A stretch of 64,000 bases of DNA from positions 868,001 through 932,000 of the forward strand of contig NZ_JAKPBU010000001.1 of the NCBI RefSeq assembly GCF_022662495.1. Direction: 5' to 3'. The notes under the pieces were generated by a model. The model was not told the DNA's origin. It was given only the letters and a program-made list of their open reading frames with translations, and ran no database searches. The position numbers and the translations under genes were made by a program. Below are positions 27,204 through 42,077 of this stretch, one piece after another. The DNA is from Lysobacter sp. M2-1. Its GTDB lineage: Bacteria; Pseudomonadota; Gammaproteobacteria; Xanthomonadales; Xanthomonadaceae. Positions within the stretch are counted from its first letter, which is position 1, and each line of letters begins with the position of its first letter.

Positions 27204-27626
27204 ATGCCGCGTCGCACCGCCTGGATCCTGCTCGCGCTGGCGCTGTTCGCCGCCTGGAACTGGTGGCGGACCGCGCCAGCGCCTGCGGACGGGCCGCCGC
27301 CCGTCGCAACGCCGGATGCGCGCACGCCGCGTGCCCCCGCGTCCGCATCGCTGACGGTCGAGGCCGTCGACACGCTGCAGCGCATCCGCGCCGGCGGCCC
27401 GTTCCATTATCGGCAGGACGGCGGCGTCTTCCACAACCGCGAGCATCTGCTGCCGCAGCGCCCGAGTGGCTACTATCGCGAGTACACCGTCGACACGCCC
27501 GGCGAGCGCGATCGCGGTGCGCGCCGCATCGTCACCGGCGGACATCCACCCGCCGAATTCTTCTACACCACCGATCATTACCGCAGCTTCCGGCGGATCG
27601 ATGCTGATGCAGAGGCTGTGCGATGA
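27204..27626 (+). CDS. barnase-like secreted ribonuclease
   Basis: 140 residues: a signal or anchor segment (WILLALALFAAWNWW), a Pro/Ala linker, and a microbial RNase domain of the barnase/N1 family. Catalytic residues are in place: Glu93 in YYREYTVDTPG, the Arg of GARRIVTGG near 107, and His125 in YTTDHYRSF. The domain is somewhat shorter than barnase at its N-terminal side. The stop overlaps the barstar start (ATGA), a toxin/inhibitor arrangement. Role: extracellular RNA degradation or intercellular toxin. Confidence 0.9.
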   Translation: MPRRTAWILLALALFAAWNWWRTAPAPADGPPPVATPDARTPRAPASASLTVEAVDTLQRIRAGGPFHYRQDGGVFHNREHLLPQRPSGYYREYTVDTPGERDRGARRIVTGGHPPAEFFYTTDHYRSFRRIDADAEAVR

Positions 27627-28045
27627 ACACAGTCGACCTGAGCGCCATGCTGGCCGACCACACGGCTTCGGGCGCCTATTACGTGGATGCCGGCGGAGGC
27701 GACGCGCTGGCCGAAGCGGCCGAACGGCTCGAGTTCGCCTTCGTGCGCATCGACCTGCAGGGCTGCGAAGACAAGGAGGCGGTGCTGGCGCGGATCGCGC
27801 AGGCGCTGGACTTCCCCGACTGGTTCGGCCGCAACTGGGATGCGCTGGCCGATTGCCTGGACGATCTGTCGTGGCTGCCCGCACCGGGTTACGTGCTGCT
27901 GCTCGACCACACCCATGACTGGAAGCAGGCCGATCCGGTCGGCTTCGACGTGCTGCTCGAGATCGGCACCGAAGTCGCGACCCGATGGGCCCAACACGGA
28001 GTCGCATTCTGGCTGTTGATACCGGTGCCGCCGGGGCAGCTTTAG
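27623..28045 (+). CDS. barstar-like ribonuclease inhibitor
   Basis: 140 residues of the barstar family: FVRIDLQGCEDKEAVLARIA and FPDWFGRNWDALADCLDDL, the latter carrying the conserved inhibitory helix with acidic Asp residues. It is about 50 residues longer than classical barstar, with an N-terminal extension and C-terminal hydrophobic strands. It overlaps the RNase gene by 4 bp, which ensures the inhibitor is made with the toxin. Cytoplasmic: no signal peptide. Confidence 0.9.
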   Translation: MNTVDLSAMLADHTASGAYYVDAGGGDALAEAAERLEFAFVRIDLQGCEDKEAVLARIAQALDFPDWFGRNWDALADCLDDLSWLPAPGYVLLLDHTHDWKQADPVGFDVLLEIGTEVATRWAQHGVAFWLLIPVPPGQL

Positions 28046-28103
28046 CGCCCACCTGTCGGCCGCACGCGAGTGCGTACGCCCGATGATCCGCCGCGATCGC
28101 GCC

Positions 28104-28337
28104 CTAGACGCGGTCGTCGATGCCCTTCACGCCGTCATGCCGGGCACAGTGCGCGCAGCAGTAGTAGGTGCCGTCGTGCTCGGCGCCGTGGCCGATCACC
28201 TTGCAGCCACAGTGCGCACAGCTGGGCGCCATGGCATGGATCGCGCATTCGAACGAATCGAAGGTACCGGACCGGTCACCCTGGGTGATGGTAAAGGCCT
28301 TGTCGTAGTCGTTGCCGCACACGTCGCATCTGGACAT
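28104..28337 (-). CDS. prokaryotic metallothionein-like zinc-ribbon protein
   Basis: 77 residues with CDVCGNDYDKAF at the start, FDSFECAIHAMAPSC in the middle, then CAHCGCKVIGHG and YYCCAHCAR. The many Cys/His pairs suit binding of zinc or related metals. Short proteins with this layout are often annotated as prokaryotic metallothioneins; function unproven. The start is the ATG at 28337, which gives the compact family form. Confidence 0.8.
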   Translation of the reverse strand: MSRCDVCGNDYDKAFTITQGDRSGTFDSFECAIHAMAPSCAHCGCKVIGHGAEHDGTYYCCAHCARHDGVKGIDDRV

Positions 28338-28524
28338 TGGCTTGCTCCACGCAGGATGTGCCGCGGATTCTCGTGCTGGCGGCAAGAAGGGGGGGTGAAG
28401 CCGCCGGTATATTTTTAGCGCGTCATCCCCGCGGAGGCGGCAAGCGCTTTTCAACAGCGCGAAGCGCTGGTCTCCAGGACGCTGCTGTTGCTTTTGGAGT
28501 CAATAGCCTTCGCCCTTCGGCCGT

Positions 28525-28590
28525 AGAGCTTTCGCCTGAAGGCGACCTACTTTCTTTGCTGGTGCAAAGAAAGTAGGCAAAGAAAGCACC
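28525..28590 (+). repeat. inverted repeat copy, left
   Basis: Runs from AGAGCTTTCGCCTGAAGG to AAGAAAGCACC and contains ACTTTCTTTGC paired with GCAAAGAAAGT around a 4-base loop. The reverse complement of 28952-29017 matches most of it. Confidence 0.7.
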
Positions 28591-28951
28591 TTCCTCGACA
28601 AGTCGCTCAAGAAGTGTGGGCGGCGAAGGAATTTTCGGACTCGCCATCCATGGCTCGATCCGAAAACGGCGGCCATCCATGGCCGCCGCCCCTCCGGGGT
28701 TTCCGACTGCGTTTGACTGCTGCAGGATTTCGAAAGTCAGAGGCCGGTATAACTGGAGCCGCCAGATAGCCCTAGCTCACGGAACTTTGGCCTTTGGCTT
28801 GACTCTCTCGAACCTGTACTCGCGGCCCGCATCCGGACACCCGGAGGGCGGCCGGCATGGATGCCGGCCGTTTTCGGAGCGGACAAGGATGTCCGCTGCG
28901 AAAATGGCGACGACACTGCACATACCCTGAGCGGTGTTGACTTCACGAGCA

Positions 28952-29017
28952 GGTGCTTTCTTTGGTTACTTTCTTTGCACCAGCAAAGAAAGTAACTCGC
29001 CGAAAGGCGAAAGCTCT
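28952..29017 (-). repeat. inverted repeat copy, right
   Basis: Reverse-oriented copy of the left repeat, beginning GGTGCTTTCTTTGG and ending in GGCGAAAGCTCT, with the same 11-bp-stem hairpin (ACTTTCTTTGC/GCAAAGAAAGT). Similarity to the left copy continues weakly beyond. Confidence 0.7.
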
Positions 29018-29162
29018 GCGCCCGTAGGGTGAATGGCGTTGACCTCAGAAGAACAACAGCAACGTCCTTGGGTCGCCGGCTGCGCGGGGATGAAGATCTG
29101 AAATTTTCGACGCAAACGCGCCGCGCATTCATCCTGAGACAGATCCCGATCGGCTCGGCACC

Positions 29163-30230
29163 CTAGCCGGCTCGATGCGCGTGCGCCAGGAATCGCAGCG
29201 CCGTCTGTTCCCATTGGCGTGCGCCCGTGGGCTTGCCTGCCGCCTGCGCCAGCGTCCCCGCGCGCCAGGCCTCGAACACCGCCGGATCGATATAGGCCTT
29301 GCGGCACACCGCGGGCGTGTTGCCCAACGCGTCGGCGACCTGGCGCACGACCTCCTTCTCCGCGGCGGCGAACGCGCTTTCGCCCGGCGCACGTCCGCGG
29401 CGGCCGACAGGGTGCGGCGTACGCGCGAGCAGCTGGAACGCGGCCAGCGTGCCGGCGTAGGTGCGGAAATCCTTGGTGGTGAAGTTTTCGCCCATGGCAT
29501 CGCGCAGGTAGGCATTGACCAGGGTCGAGCCCATTGGCTGGCGCTTGCCCGTATCGTCGCGGTACTGGAACAGCACCTGACCCGGCAGCTGCTGGCAGCT
29601 ACGCACCAGCGACACCAGCCGCCTGTCGTCGAGCACGACCTCGTGGTCCTGCCCGCTCTTGCCACGGAAGCGGAAACGCGCGCGCCCACCACGCAGGAAC
29701 TCCACATGACGGTCGCGCAGGGTGGTCAGGCCGAACGAACCGTTGCTGCGCGCGTATTCGTCGTTGCCCACCCGGATCATGGTCTCGGCCAGCACCGACA
29801 GCACGATCGCGGCCACCTTGTCGCGCGGAAAGCCCGGCAGCTTCAGGTCGGCTCGCACCCGCCGGCGGAGTTTCGGCATCGCCCTGCCGAACGCGACGAT
29901 GCGGTCGAACTTGCCGCTGCCGCGCTCTGCGTTCCAGTCGGGGTGATAGCGGTACTGCTTGCGTCCGCGCGCATCGCGTCCGGTCGCCTGCAGGTGTCCG
30001 CGCGGATCGGTGCTGATCCACACGTCGGTATAGGCCGGTGGAATCGCCAGCTTGCGGATGCGCGCAAGCGTGCGCGCGTCGCGCACCACCCCACCGCGCG
30101 GCTTGCGATAGGTGAACCCGCGCCCGCTGCGTACCCGGCGGATGCCCGGCGCCTGGTCGCTGACATAACGCAGACCTGCGCGCCGGGCCGCTTTCGCGGC
30201 GGTGCGGGTCGAAGCGGCGGCCCCGCTCAT
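29163..30230 (-). CDS. DNA topoisomerase IB
   Basis: 355-residue bacterial type IB topoisomerase (poxvirus-like), relaxing supercoils through a 3'-phosphotyrosine. GRKQYRYHPDWNAERGSGKF, MIRVGNDEYARSNGSFGLTTL and KDFRTYAGTLAAFQLL are family blocks. The catalytic Tyr is in CRKAYIDPAVFEAW near the C terminus. The ATG at 30230 has a strong ribosome site (AGAGGAAGG). The frame continues to 30437, but that part is unlike the family. Confidence 0.92.
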   Translation of the reverse strand: MSGAAASTRTAAKAARRAGLRYVSDQAPGIRRVRSGRGFTYRKPRGGVVRDARTLARIRKLAIPPAYTDVWISTDPRGHLQATGRDARGRKQYRYHPDWNAERGSGKFDRIVAFGRAMPKLRRRVRADLKLPGFPRDKVAAIVLSVLAETMIRVGNDEYARSNGSFGLTTLRDRHVEFLRGGRARFRFRGKSGQDHEVVLDDRRLVSLVRSCQQLPGQVLFQYRDDTGKRQPMGSTLVNAYLRDAMGENFTTKDFRTYAGTLAAFQLLARTPHPVGRRGRAPGESAFAAAEKEVVRQVADALGNTPAVCRKAYIDPAVFEAWRAGTLAQAAGKPTGARQWEQTALRFLAHAHRAG

Positions 30231-30521
30231 CGCCTTCCTCTGGATCCGGACATTTCGCGACCATGCCAGGCAGACGGGCTTGCGCGCGGCTCCATGGAGC
30301 CACGCGATAGGCACCCGATACCCATGGCAGGTCCCAGCGCGCGGCGGTGCGCGTTCGTCGCGGTGGGCGGCACACAGGCGGATTCGTAACGCGCCGGTCC
30401 GCTGGGCGCGATGTGCAGATCGGTCATGTCCGTTCACCTGGCCGGGAACGGTCGACCTTAGGTGGCTGCGCGTCTGCCTTCCGTCAATGCACGCAGCATT
30501 GCTGAAGGCTTCACCTACCGA

Positions 30522-31778
30522 TCATGCCGGCTGCGACGCCGCCACAGTCGCGGTGCGTGGTGCAAAGCGCCATGCCACGAATGCGGCCGCCAGCAGCAGA
30601 CCGCCCGCGATGTAGAACGGCGCGCCAGGCAGGTGCACCGGCGTCGCGTCGCCGATGAACCAGCCGAAGCTGCCGGCAAAGATCGCCGGGCCGACGATGC
30701 CGGCCATCGACACCAGGCTCATCAACGCGCCCTGGATCCGGCCCTGCACGTCCGGCCCGACCTGGCGCGTGATCAGGGCCTGTGTCGCCGGCGCCGCGAT
30801 CGCCCACAGCGCGCTGATCGGCAGGCCCACCAGGAACATCCAGCCCACGTACGCATACCCGTAGATGGTGAATCCCGCCGCCCCGCACAGCAGCGCGCAC
30901 AGCAAGGCGCGGCGCTCGCCCAGCCACTGCACCGCCTTGCCGATGAGCAACACGTTGACGATCACGCTGAGCACGCCGACCAGGGCCAGCACGTAGCCCA
31001 CTTCCTTCTGTCCCCACTGATAGCGGTAGTCCGCATACAGCACGAAGATGCTGGGGTACACGTAGTGCGCCAGATTGGCGATGAACACCACCGCGGCGAG
31101 GCCGAACACCTGCGGATAACGCGCGAGCAACTTCATCGAACCGAATGGATTGGCGTGCGACCAGTCGAACTTCGGCGCACGGTGCTCCGGCGCCAGCGAT
31201 TCGGGCAGCACGAACAGGCCGTAGCCGAAGTTGAGCAGCGCCAGCCCCGCAGAGAACCAGAACGGCAGCCGCAGATCGATGTCGCCGAGGAAACCGCCGA
31301 TCAACGGACCGATGATGAAGCCCACGCCGAACGCCGCGCCGATCATGCCGAAACTCTTCGCCCGCCGTTCGGGCGGAGTGACGTCGGCGACGTAGGCATT
31401 GGCCGTGGTGAAGCTGGCCGAGGTCATCGCCGAGATGATCCGGCCGACGAACAGCCACGCCAACGAGGGCGCAAGCGCCATGAAGATGAAGTCCAGCCCG
31501 AGCCCCAGGCAGGACAGCAGGATCACCGGCCGCCGGCCGTAGCGATCCGACAGCGCGCCCTGCACCGGCGAGGTCACGAACTGGATCGCGGCGAACACGA
31601 AGCCGAACGCGCCGATCCAGTAGGCCGCGGTATCGGTACGTCCGCCCACGAATTGCTGCACCAGATGCGGCAGCACCGGGATGATCACGCCGAAGGCGAG
31701 CACGTCGATCAGCACGGTGACGAAGATGAAGGCAAGCGCAGCCTTGCGCGCGCCGTTGGCGAGGGGAGGTGAAGTCAT
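30522..31778 (-). CDS. TCR/Tet-type MFS transporter
   Basis: 418-residue, 12-helix major facilitator with the motif A region [16 protein letters not shown] between helices 2 and 3 and the antiporter motif C region [19 protein letters not shown], typical of TetA-like drug/H+ antiporters. The start ATG at 31778 gives the standard short N terminus. No adjacent TetR regulator is seen. The substrate is unknown; resistance should not be inferred from similarity alone. Downstream, 30231-30521 separates it from topoisomerase and holds nothing recognisable. Confidence 0.9.
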   Translation of the reverse strand: MTSPPLANGARKAALAFIFVTVLIDVLAFGVIIPVLPHLVQQFVGGRTDTAAYWIGAFGFVFAAIQFVTSPVQGALSDRYGRRPVILLSCLGLGLDFIFMALAPSLAWLFVGRIISAMTSASFTTANAYVADVTPPERRAKSFGMIGAAFGVGFIIGPLIGGFLGDIDLRLPFWFSAGLALLNFGYGLFVLPESLAPEHRAPKFDWSHANPFGSMKLLARYPQVFGLAAVVFIANLAHYVYPSIFVLYADYRYQWGQKEVGYVLALVGVLSVIVNVLLIGKAVQWLGERRALLCALLCGAAGFTIYGYAYVGWMFLVGLPISALWAIAAPATQALITRQVGPDVQGRIQGALMSLVSMAGIVGPAIFAGSFGWFIGDATPVHLPGAPFYIAGGLLLAAAFVAWRFAPRTATVAASQPA

Positions 31779-31822
31779 GGCGTTGTCTTGATGAAGGATG
31801 CTTGCGCGAAGGGCGTTCGCGC

Positions 31823-32437
31823 TCAATCTCGCAGCGCGTCTGCCGCCAACAGCGCGGCATGATCGCGCACATCGTCCGGCCATGCACCGATGCGTTCCTC
31901 GAACGCCGATGCGTCGCCCGCGAACAGCGCGCGCGTCGCCTCCTCGAAGCCGGGTGCATCGCCCGCCATCGTGGCCATGAACCGGTACGCGGATTCCTGC
32001 GCGGCGCGCTTGCGGTCGTTGCCGGCATTGGCCCGGCGCGCATCCTCCACCAGCTTGCGTAACGCGACCGAGGCGCCGCCGGGTTGCGCGGCCAGCCACT
32101 GCCAGTGGCGCGGCAGCAAGGTCACCTCGCGCGCGACCACACCCAGCCTGGGCCGGCCGGGGCCCTTGCGCGGCTCCGGCAGGTCTTCGACGTCCGCACG
32201 CACCGCCACGTCGGACTCCGCCAGCCGTTTGAGCAGGTCCGCGGAGCTGCCGCGCAGGTCGACTTCGATGAGGTGGCTGGTGCGCTCGTCGAAGATCAGG
32301 ATCGGCTCGCTGCCGGCCTGCGGGTCGTTGGACTGGAGCTCGCGCTGCGCGACCAGCGCAACGTGGCGCAGGGCGCCGGAGGCGATGCGGCGGGTACCGG
32401 CGAAGGCGGTACAGCGGGTATCCGGGGTGGCTTGCAT
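31823..32437 (-). CDS. DUF2239-family protein
   Basis: 204 residues. The N-terminal motif CTAFAGTRRIASGAL with ILIFDERTSHLIEVDLRG and GRPRLGVVAREVTLLPRHW are diagnostic of DUF2239, a family without known function. The C-terminal half is helical with FMATMAGDAPGFEEATRALF. It is transcribed away from gltB. Two operator-like direct repeats lie just upstream of its ATG. Confidence 0.85.
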   Translation of the reverse strand: MQATPDTRCTAFAGTRRIASGALRHVALVAQRELQSNDPQAGSEPILIFDERTSHLIEVDLRGSSADLLKRLAESDVAVRADVEDLPEPRKGPGRPRLGVVAREVTLLPRHWQWLAAQPGGASVALRKLVEDARRANAGNDRKRAAQESAYRFMATMAGDAPGFEEATRALFAGDASAFEERIGAWPDDVRDHAALLAADALRD

Positions 32438-32464
32438 GGCGAAATCGACATTTATGGGAGCGGT

Positions 32465-32512
32465 AATATGACCCGGGTAGATTTGAATTGCAATATCGCC
32501 CGGGTGAATTGG
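32465..32512. promoter_or_regulatory. operator-like direct repeats between DUF2239 gene and gltB
   Basis: Two copies of AATATnnCCCGGGTnnATTnG begin at 32465 and 32492, a 27-bp period. The first unit is itself partly palindromic around ACCCGGGT. They lie 28 bp upstream of the DUF2239 ATG and about 140 bp before gltB. A transcription factor site is a reasonable inference; the factor is unknown. Confidence 0.45.
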
Positions 32513-32652
32513 ATTGGTTACGCCTGGAACATTTGCGGCAGCGCACAAACGTGTGCTTTATTCGGGGTAGCCCCGAGGACGGATGGCCGGAGCACAGCAA
32601 CCGCTGCGCACCGCGGCATGCCGTCGCCGGGCGAAACCCGCCGCGGAGTCCA

Positions 32653-37152
<4,500 letters not shown>

Positions 37153-37168
37153 ACATGCTGAGGGTCTC

Positions 37169-37276
37169 GTGGGAGCGACCTTGGTCGCGATTGCCTTTGG
37201 CTCTCGTGTCTTCGGCTTTCGGATCTTTGGCGTCTGGCGCAAAAGCCAACGCGTTCGCGACCAAGGTCGCTCCCAC
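37169..37276. repeat. REP pair (REPIN-like) between gltB and gltD
   Basis: GTGGGAGCGACCTTGGTCGCGA (22 bp, 37169-37190) is repeated as its exact reverse complement at 37255-37276, 64 bp apart; each arm contains its own short palindrome CGACCTTGGTCG. It sits inside the gltBD transcription unit and may affect mRNA stability or relative expression. Confidence 0.8.
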
Positions 37277-37345
37277 AGGATGGGCGAACCCCACCCCTTC
37301 TGTGCGCCCCCTTACCAAGGGGGCTTTCCTCCAGAAAATTCCTAG

Positions 37346-38848
<1,503 letters not shown>

Positions 38849-38850
38849 GC

Positions 38851-39744
38851 TCAGCGCAGGTTGACGGGTAGCCGGTTGTGCACGGCGGTCGCCGCGATCG
38901 CCGCATGGCCCACCGCCACGCTGATCTGGTTGAGCGCGCTGACCATGTCGCCGCAGGCGTACAGGCCATCGACGCTGGTCTGCTGCTCTCGGTCCGTGAC
39001 CAGTTCGCCGTTGTCGTCGCAGCGCGCGCCCAGGGCCAGGGCCAGTCCGGTCTGGGCATCGCTGCCGAGCACCGGATAGAGCGTGTCGAACGCATGCCGC
39101 TCGCCGTTTGCCAGGGTCGCAATGCAGCGCCCGGTGTCTATCCGGATCGAATCCGGACGCGGCAACAGCACCACACCCGCGTCCCGCGCCTGCGCAACCT
39201 TGTCCTCGGAGAGCGCGTCGGTATCGCTGGCCACCACGGTCACGCTGCGCGAGAACGTGCGCAGGAACACCGCGTGGCCGACGGCTTCGTTCGCTGGTCC
39301 ATACACGCCGATCCGTTCGTCGCGCGCTTCATAGCCATCGCAGATCGCGCACAGGCGCACCGCACCGGTATCGATCGCCGCTTCCACGCCGTCGATCTCC
39401 GGCAGTTTGTCCACCACGCCGCAGGCCAGGATCACGAGTCGCGCGTGCCAGCATGCGTCGCCCGCGCCAGCGACGAACCTGTCGGCTTCGCGCCGCAGCG
39501 AATCGATGCGGGCCGGCACGGCCTGAACGCCATAGGTCTCGGCCTGCGCGCGCAGCCTGGCGAGCAGTTCGTTGCCGCCCACCCCTGAGGGAAAGCCGGG
39601 ACAGTTGTGGCTGGTCGGGATCCAGCGCGCGCGGCTGGCGCCAGCGTCGACCAGCACGATGTCGCGGCGGAAGCGGGCGAGATAGTTCGCGGCGGTCAGG
39701 CCTGCGGGGCCTGCGCCGATGATCAGGCAGTCGTATACGCGCAT
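38851..39744 (-). CDS. thioredoxin reductase-like flavoprotein
   Basis: 297-residue FAD/NAD(P) oxidoreductase of the TrxB fold. [18 protein letters not shown] is the FAD motif, CAIC in [10 protein letters not shown] the redox pair in place of Trx[19 protein letters not shown] the altered NADPH site, and [17 protein letters not shown] the C-terminal FAD motif. Ser/Asn-for-Gly changes in the NADPH motif suggest a specialised reductase rather than housekeeping TrxB. ATG at 39744 preferred; a GTG at 39762 is near the upstream stop. Convergent with gltD, 2 bp apart. Confidence 0.85.
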   Translation of the reverse strand: MRVYDCLIIGAGPAGLTAANYLARFRRDIVLVDAGASRARWIPTSHNCPGFPSGVGGNELLARLRAQAETYGVQAVPARIDSLRREADRFVAGAGDACWHARLVILACGVVDKLPEIDGVEAAIDTGAVRLCAICDGYEARDERIGVYGPANEAVGHAVFLRTFSRSVTVVASDTDALSEDKVAQARDAGVVLLPRPDSIRIDTGRCIATLANGERHAFDTLYPVLGSDAQTGLALALGARCDDNGELVTDREQQTSVDGLYACGDMVSALNQISVAVGHAAIAATAVHNRLPVNLR

Positions 39745-39765
39745 GGCATCGGGTCCGGTCACGCG

Positions 39766-41196
39766 CTAGTCCGACGCAGGGCGCGAATACAGGTCGATGA
39801 TGTCGGCGATCGCGTCCTGGCACACCTGGCAGAAGCGCTCGCTGCGGCTGAACATGGTGCACTGCATCTCCGAGCGGTAGTACCCCGTCGCCTGGTAGTT
39901 GGCGCCTTCGAACGCGCCGATCGCGTCGCGATAAGGCGCGCGTGAGACCAGCTCCTCCGTGAAGCGGCGTTCGGCCTCGAACAACGCGCTCATCTCCGAC
40001 TCGGGCCGGTTCTGTTTGCGCAACTCGACGCGCCTGGCCTGGTTGTCGCGCTGGTAGGCCTCGAACTCCGCCTTGGGCCAGGGCGTGGGCAAAGGCGTAT
40101 CCGCACCGACGTGGCGTTTCCATTTCAGCCGCGCCGGATCGCGCAACGCGGTCACATTGGGCTCCCACGGCTCCGGTCGTTCCTCGCCGGATACGTAGGC
40201 CACCGGTGAGGTGTAGTACTCGTCCGCCAGCGCGGCGAAGTGGTGGCCGAACTCATGCACGAACAGGTAGTTCGCCCAGTCGTTGCTGGCCGCGGCGGTG
40301 CTGAACTGGCCGAAGATGCCGCCGCCGCCATAGGTCTGGTTGTTGACCAGGATCTCGATGAACTCGTTGGGCGCGTACTGGGCCAGCTCGCGCAGCGCGC
40401 GGTTGTCCAGGGTCAGCACGTAGCGCTCGCTGCCGAAGATGTCGTAGCGCGTGCCCAGCGCGGAGTCGTGGTGGATGCCGGTGGACGGTCGCGACACGCC
40501 CGATTCGCGCGTGGGCACCGCCAGCGCCCACACATTGAAGTCGCGTGCACGCTCGCGGAACGGCGACACGCTGAACAGGTGATCGGCCAGGCGGTGCGCA
40601 TCGGCCTCGAACTTCGCCAGTTCCGCCTGGGTGTAGCCATCGCCGAGGATCAGCAGATCGACCTTCTCCGGCGAGGGGCCGTTGTTGCGGATCGCGATCG
40701 GCTCGGCCGGTGCCGGACGTTTCTCCAGGACCACGTCGAGCGCGGCCGGGTCCACATCGATGCGCCACACTTCGACGAAGGCGTTGCCCTCGTCACGTTG
40801 CAGCACCCTGACCTGCACCGGTCGGTCCGGCTTCGGGAAGCGCAGCGATTCCTGGAATCCGCGGCTGCTCTGCTTGGCCTCGTCGGTGGTCCGCCACTCG
40901 CCGAAGATCGTGCTGTAGCCGCGCGAATACAGCAGCTTGCCGGTCTGCGGATCGATCACCTCGAAGCGGTTGAGCCCGCGGTCGGTATGGTCGACCGGGC
41001 GCGCGGGATTGCCGGGCCACGGCAGCGGCTCCACCACCACGCGATCGAGCGCGTAGTGCTGCTGTTTCGCATCGCCGCTGTGCATGAGGTCGACGCGCAG
41101 GGTGAGCGGCGGCGCTGCATCGGACACCTGCGCAGGTACCGCTCCCGCGGCGCATAGCAGCCAGCAGGCGCCGAGCAGACGGAGCAGCAAATTCAT
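39766..41196 (-). CDS. M64-family metallopeptidase
   Basis: 476-residue secreted zinc peptidase related to IgA peptidase M64. Signal peptide MNLLLRLLGACWLLCAAGA. Metal-site motif HEFGHHFAALADEYY near residue 312 (HExxH plus downstream ligands). DLLILGDGYTQAELAKF is a family block, and VGHGHH-type variants are absent. The N-terminal third is a beta-rich propeptide or accessory domain. Probably cotranscribed with the downstream flavoprotein (stop and start about 20 bp apart). Confidence 0.88.
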   Translation of the reverse strand: MNLLLRLLGACWLLCAAGAVPAQVSDAAPPLTLRVDLMHSGDAKQQHYALDRVVVEPLPWPGNPARPVDHTDRGLNRFEVIDPQTGKLLYSRGYSTIFGEWRTTDEAKQSSRGFQESLRFPKPDRPVQVRVLQRDEGNAFVEVWRIDVDPAALDVVLEKRPAPAEPIAIRNNGPSPEKVDLLILGDGYTQAELAKFEADAHRLADHLFSVSPFRERARDFNVWALAVPTRESGVSRPSTGIHHDSALGTRYDIFGSERYVLTLDNRALRELAQYAPNEFIEILVNNQTYGGGGIFGQFSTAAASNDWANYLFVHEFGHHFAALADEYYTSPVAYVSGEERPEPWEPNVTALRDPARLKWKRHVGADTPLPTPWPKAEFEAYQRDNQARRVELRKQNRPESEMSALFEAERRFTEELVSRAPYRDAIGAFEGANYQATGYYRSEMQCTMFSRSERFCQVCQDAIADIIDLYSRPASD

Positions 41197-41256
41197 CGGG
41201 GGCTTCTCCCAGCTCGGGTCACGGCGTGGCGTGGCGCACTTCTCGCCCTCGCTCGG

Positions 41257-41883
41257 TCAGCGACCCGGCCCGACGTCGATGAACTGCAGGAATTCGGCGC
41301 GGGTGCGGGCATCGTCGCGGAAGCTGCCCAGCATCTTCGAGGTGACCATGCTCACGCCGCGCTTGTGGATGCCGCGGGTGGTCATGCATTCGTGCGCGGC
41401 CTCGACGACTACGCCCACGCCGCGAGGATTGAGCACGTCCTGGATCGCGGTGGCGATCTCGGCGGTCAGCTTTTCCTGCACCTGGAAACGGCGCGCATAG
41501 GTTTCGACCACGCGTGCCAGCTTGCTGATGCCCACCACCTTGCCGTCGGGCAGGTAGCCGACATGGGCCTTGCCGATGATCGGCGCCATGTGGTGCTCGC
41601 AGTGGCTTTCGAACTCGATGTCGCGCAGCACGATCAGTTCGTCGTAGCCGGCCACTTCCTCGAAGGTGCGTTGCAGGTAGTCGCGCGGATCGTCGTTGTA
41701 GCCGCTGAACCAGTCGTTGTAGGCCTTGACCACGCGCGACGGCGTGTCGAGCAGGCCCTCGCGCGCCGGATCCTCGCCGGCCCAGCGCAGCAGGACGCGC
41801 ACGGCCTCCTCGGCCAGCTCACGACTGGGTTTGTCGTTGGGTGCGGGACTCACGTCGAATACTCGTGATTCGGGACTGGGCAT
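41257..41883 (-). CDS. folE: GTP cyclohydrolase I
   Basis: 208-residue type I GTP cyclohydrolase, first step of folate/tetrahydropterin synthesis. The zinc ligands are in [10 protein letters not shown] and [29 protein letters not shown] and QEKLTAEIA are core family blocks. Length is near the family norm. The frame runs up to 42057, but conserved sequence starts only after the ATG at 41883; a GTG at 41853 is also possible. It lies head to head with the Tat glycosidase gene. Confidence 0.95.
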   Translation of the reverse strand: MPSPESRVFDVSPAPNDKPSRELAEEAVRVLLRWAGEDPAREGLLDTPSRVVKAYNDWFSGYNDDPRDYLQRTFEEVAGYDELIVLRDIEFESHCEHHMAPIIGKAHVGYLPDGKVVGISKLARVVETYARRFQVQEKLTAEIATAIQDVLNPRGVGVVVEAAHECMTTRGIHKRGVSMVTSKMLGSFRDDARTRAEFLQFIDVGPGR

Positions 41884-42077
41884 CCTACTCCACCGCGCCC
41901 CTAGCCCTGGCGCCGACCCGGCTGCGGGCCGGTCGGACCGAAACAGTCGCTTCACCGCTTCGGATGCGCAGGGCTCTATGCGGAATTCCGCACGAAAGCG
42001 CAATGCCGCCGACAAGACATCGTAGATGGCCTGCTGCAGCATGGCCGGATAGCGCAATACGGGCAGGAGCGCCGGCC

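Larger units (their letters stand above)
28350..29162. other. gene-free region with inverted repeats
   Basis: About 810 bp with no convincing ORF in any frame. It contains two inverted copies of a repeat with internal hairpins (28525-28590 and 28952-29017), separated by 361 bp of non-coding sequence. The rest shows no recognisable gene or RNA. Confidence 0.6.

Noticed and set aside
28737..29132. Minus-strand ORF in the 28-29 kb gap
   Set aside because: It spans one of the inverted repeats and translates to a Ser/Arg-rich sequence with no conserved pattern.
30522..31778. Tet-type MFS as an antibiotic resistance gene
   Set aside because: Family similarity alone; no regulator or mobile context, and such exporters are common chromosomal genes.
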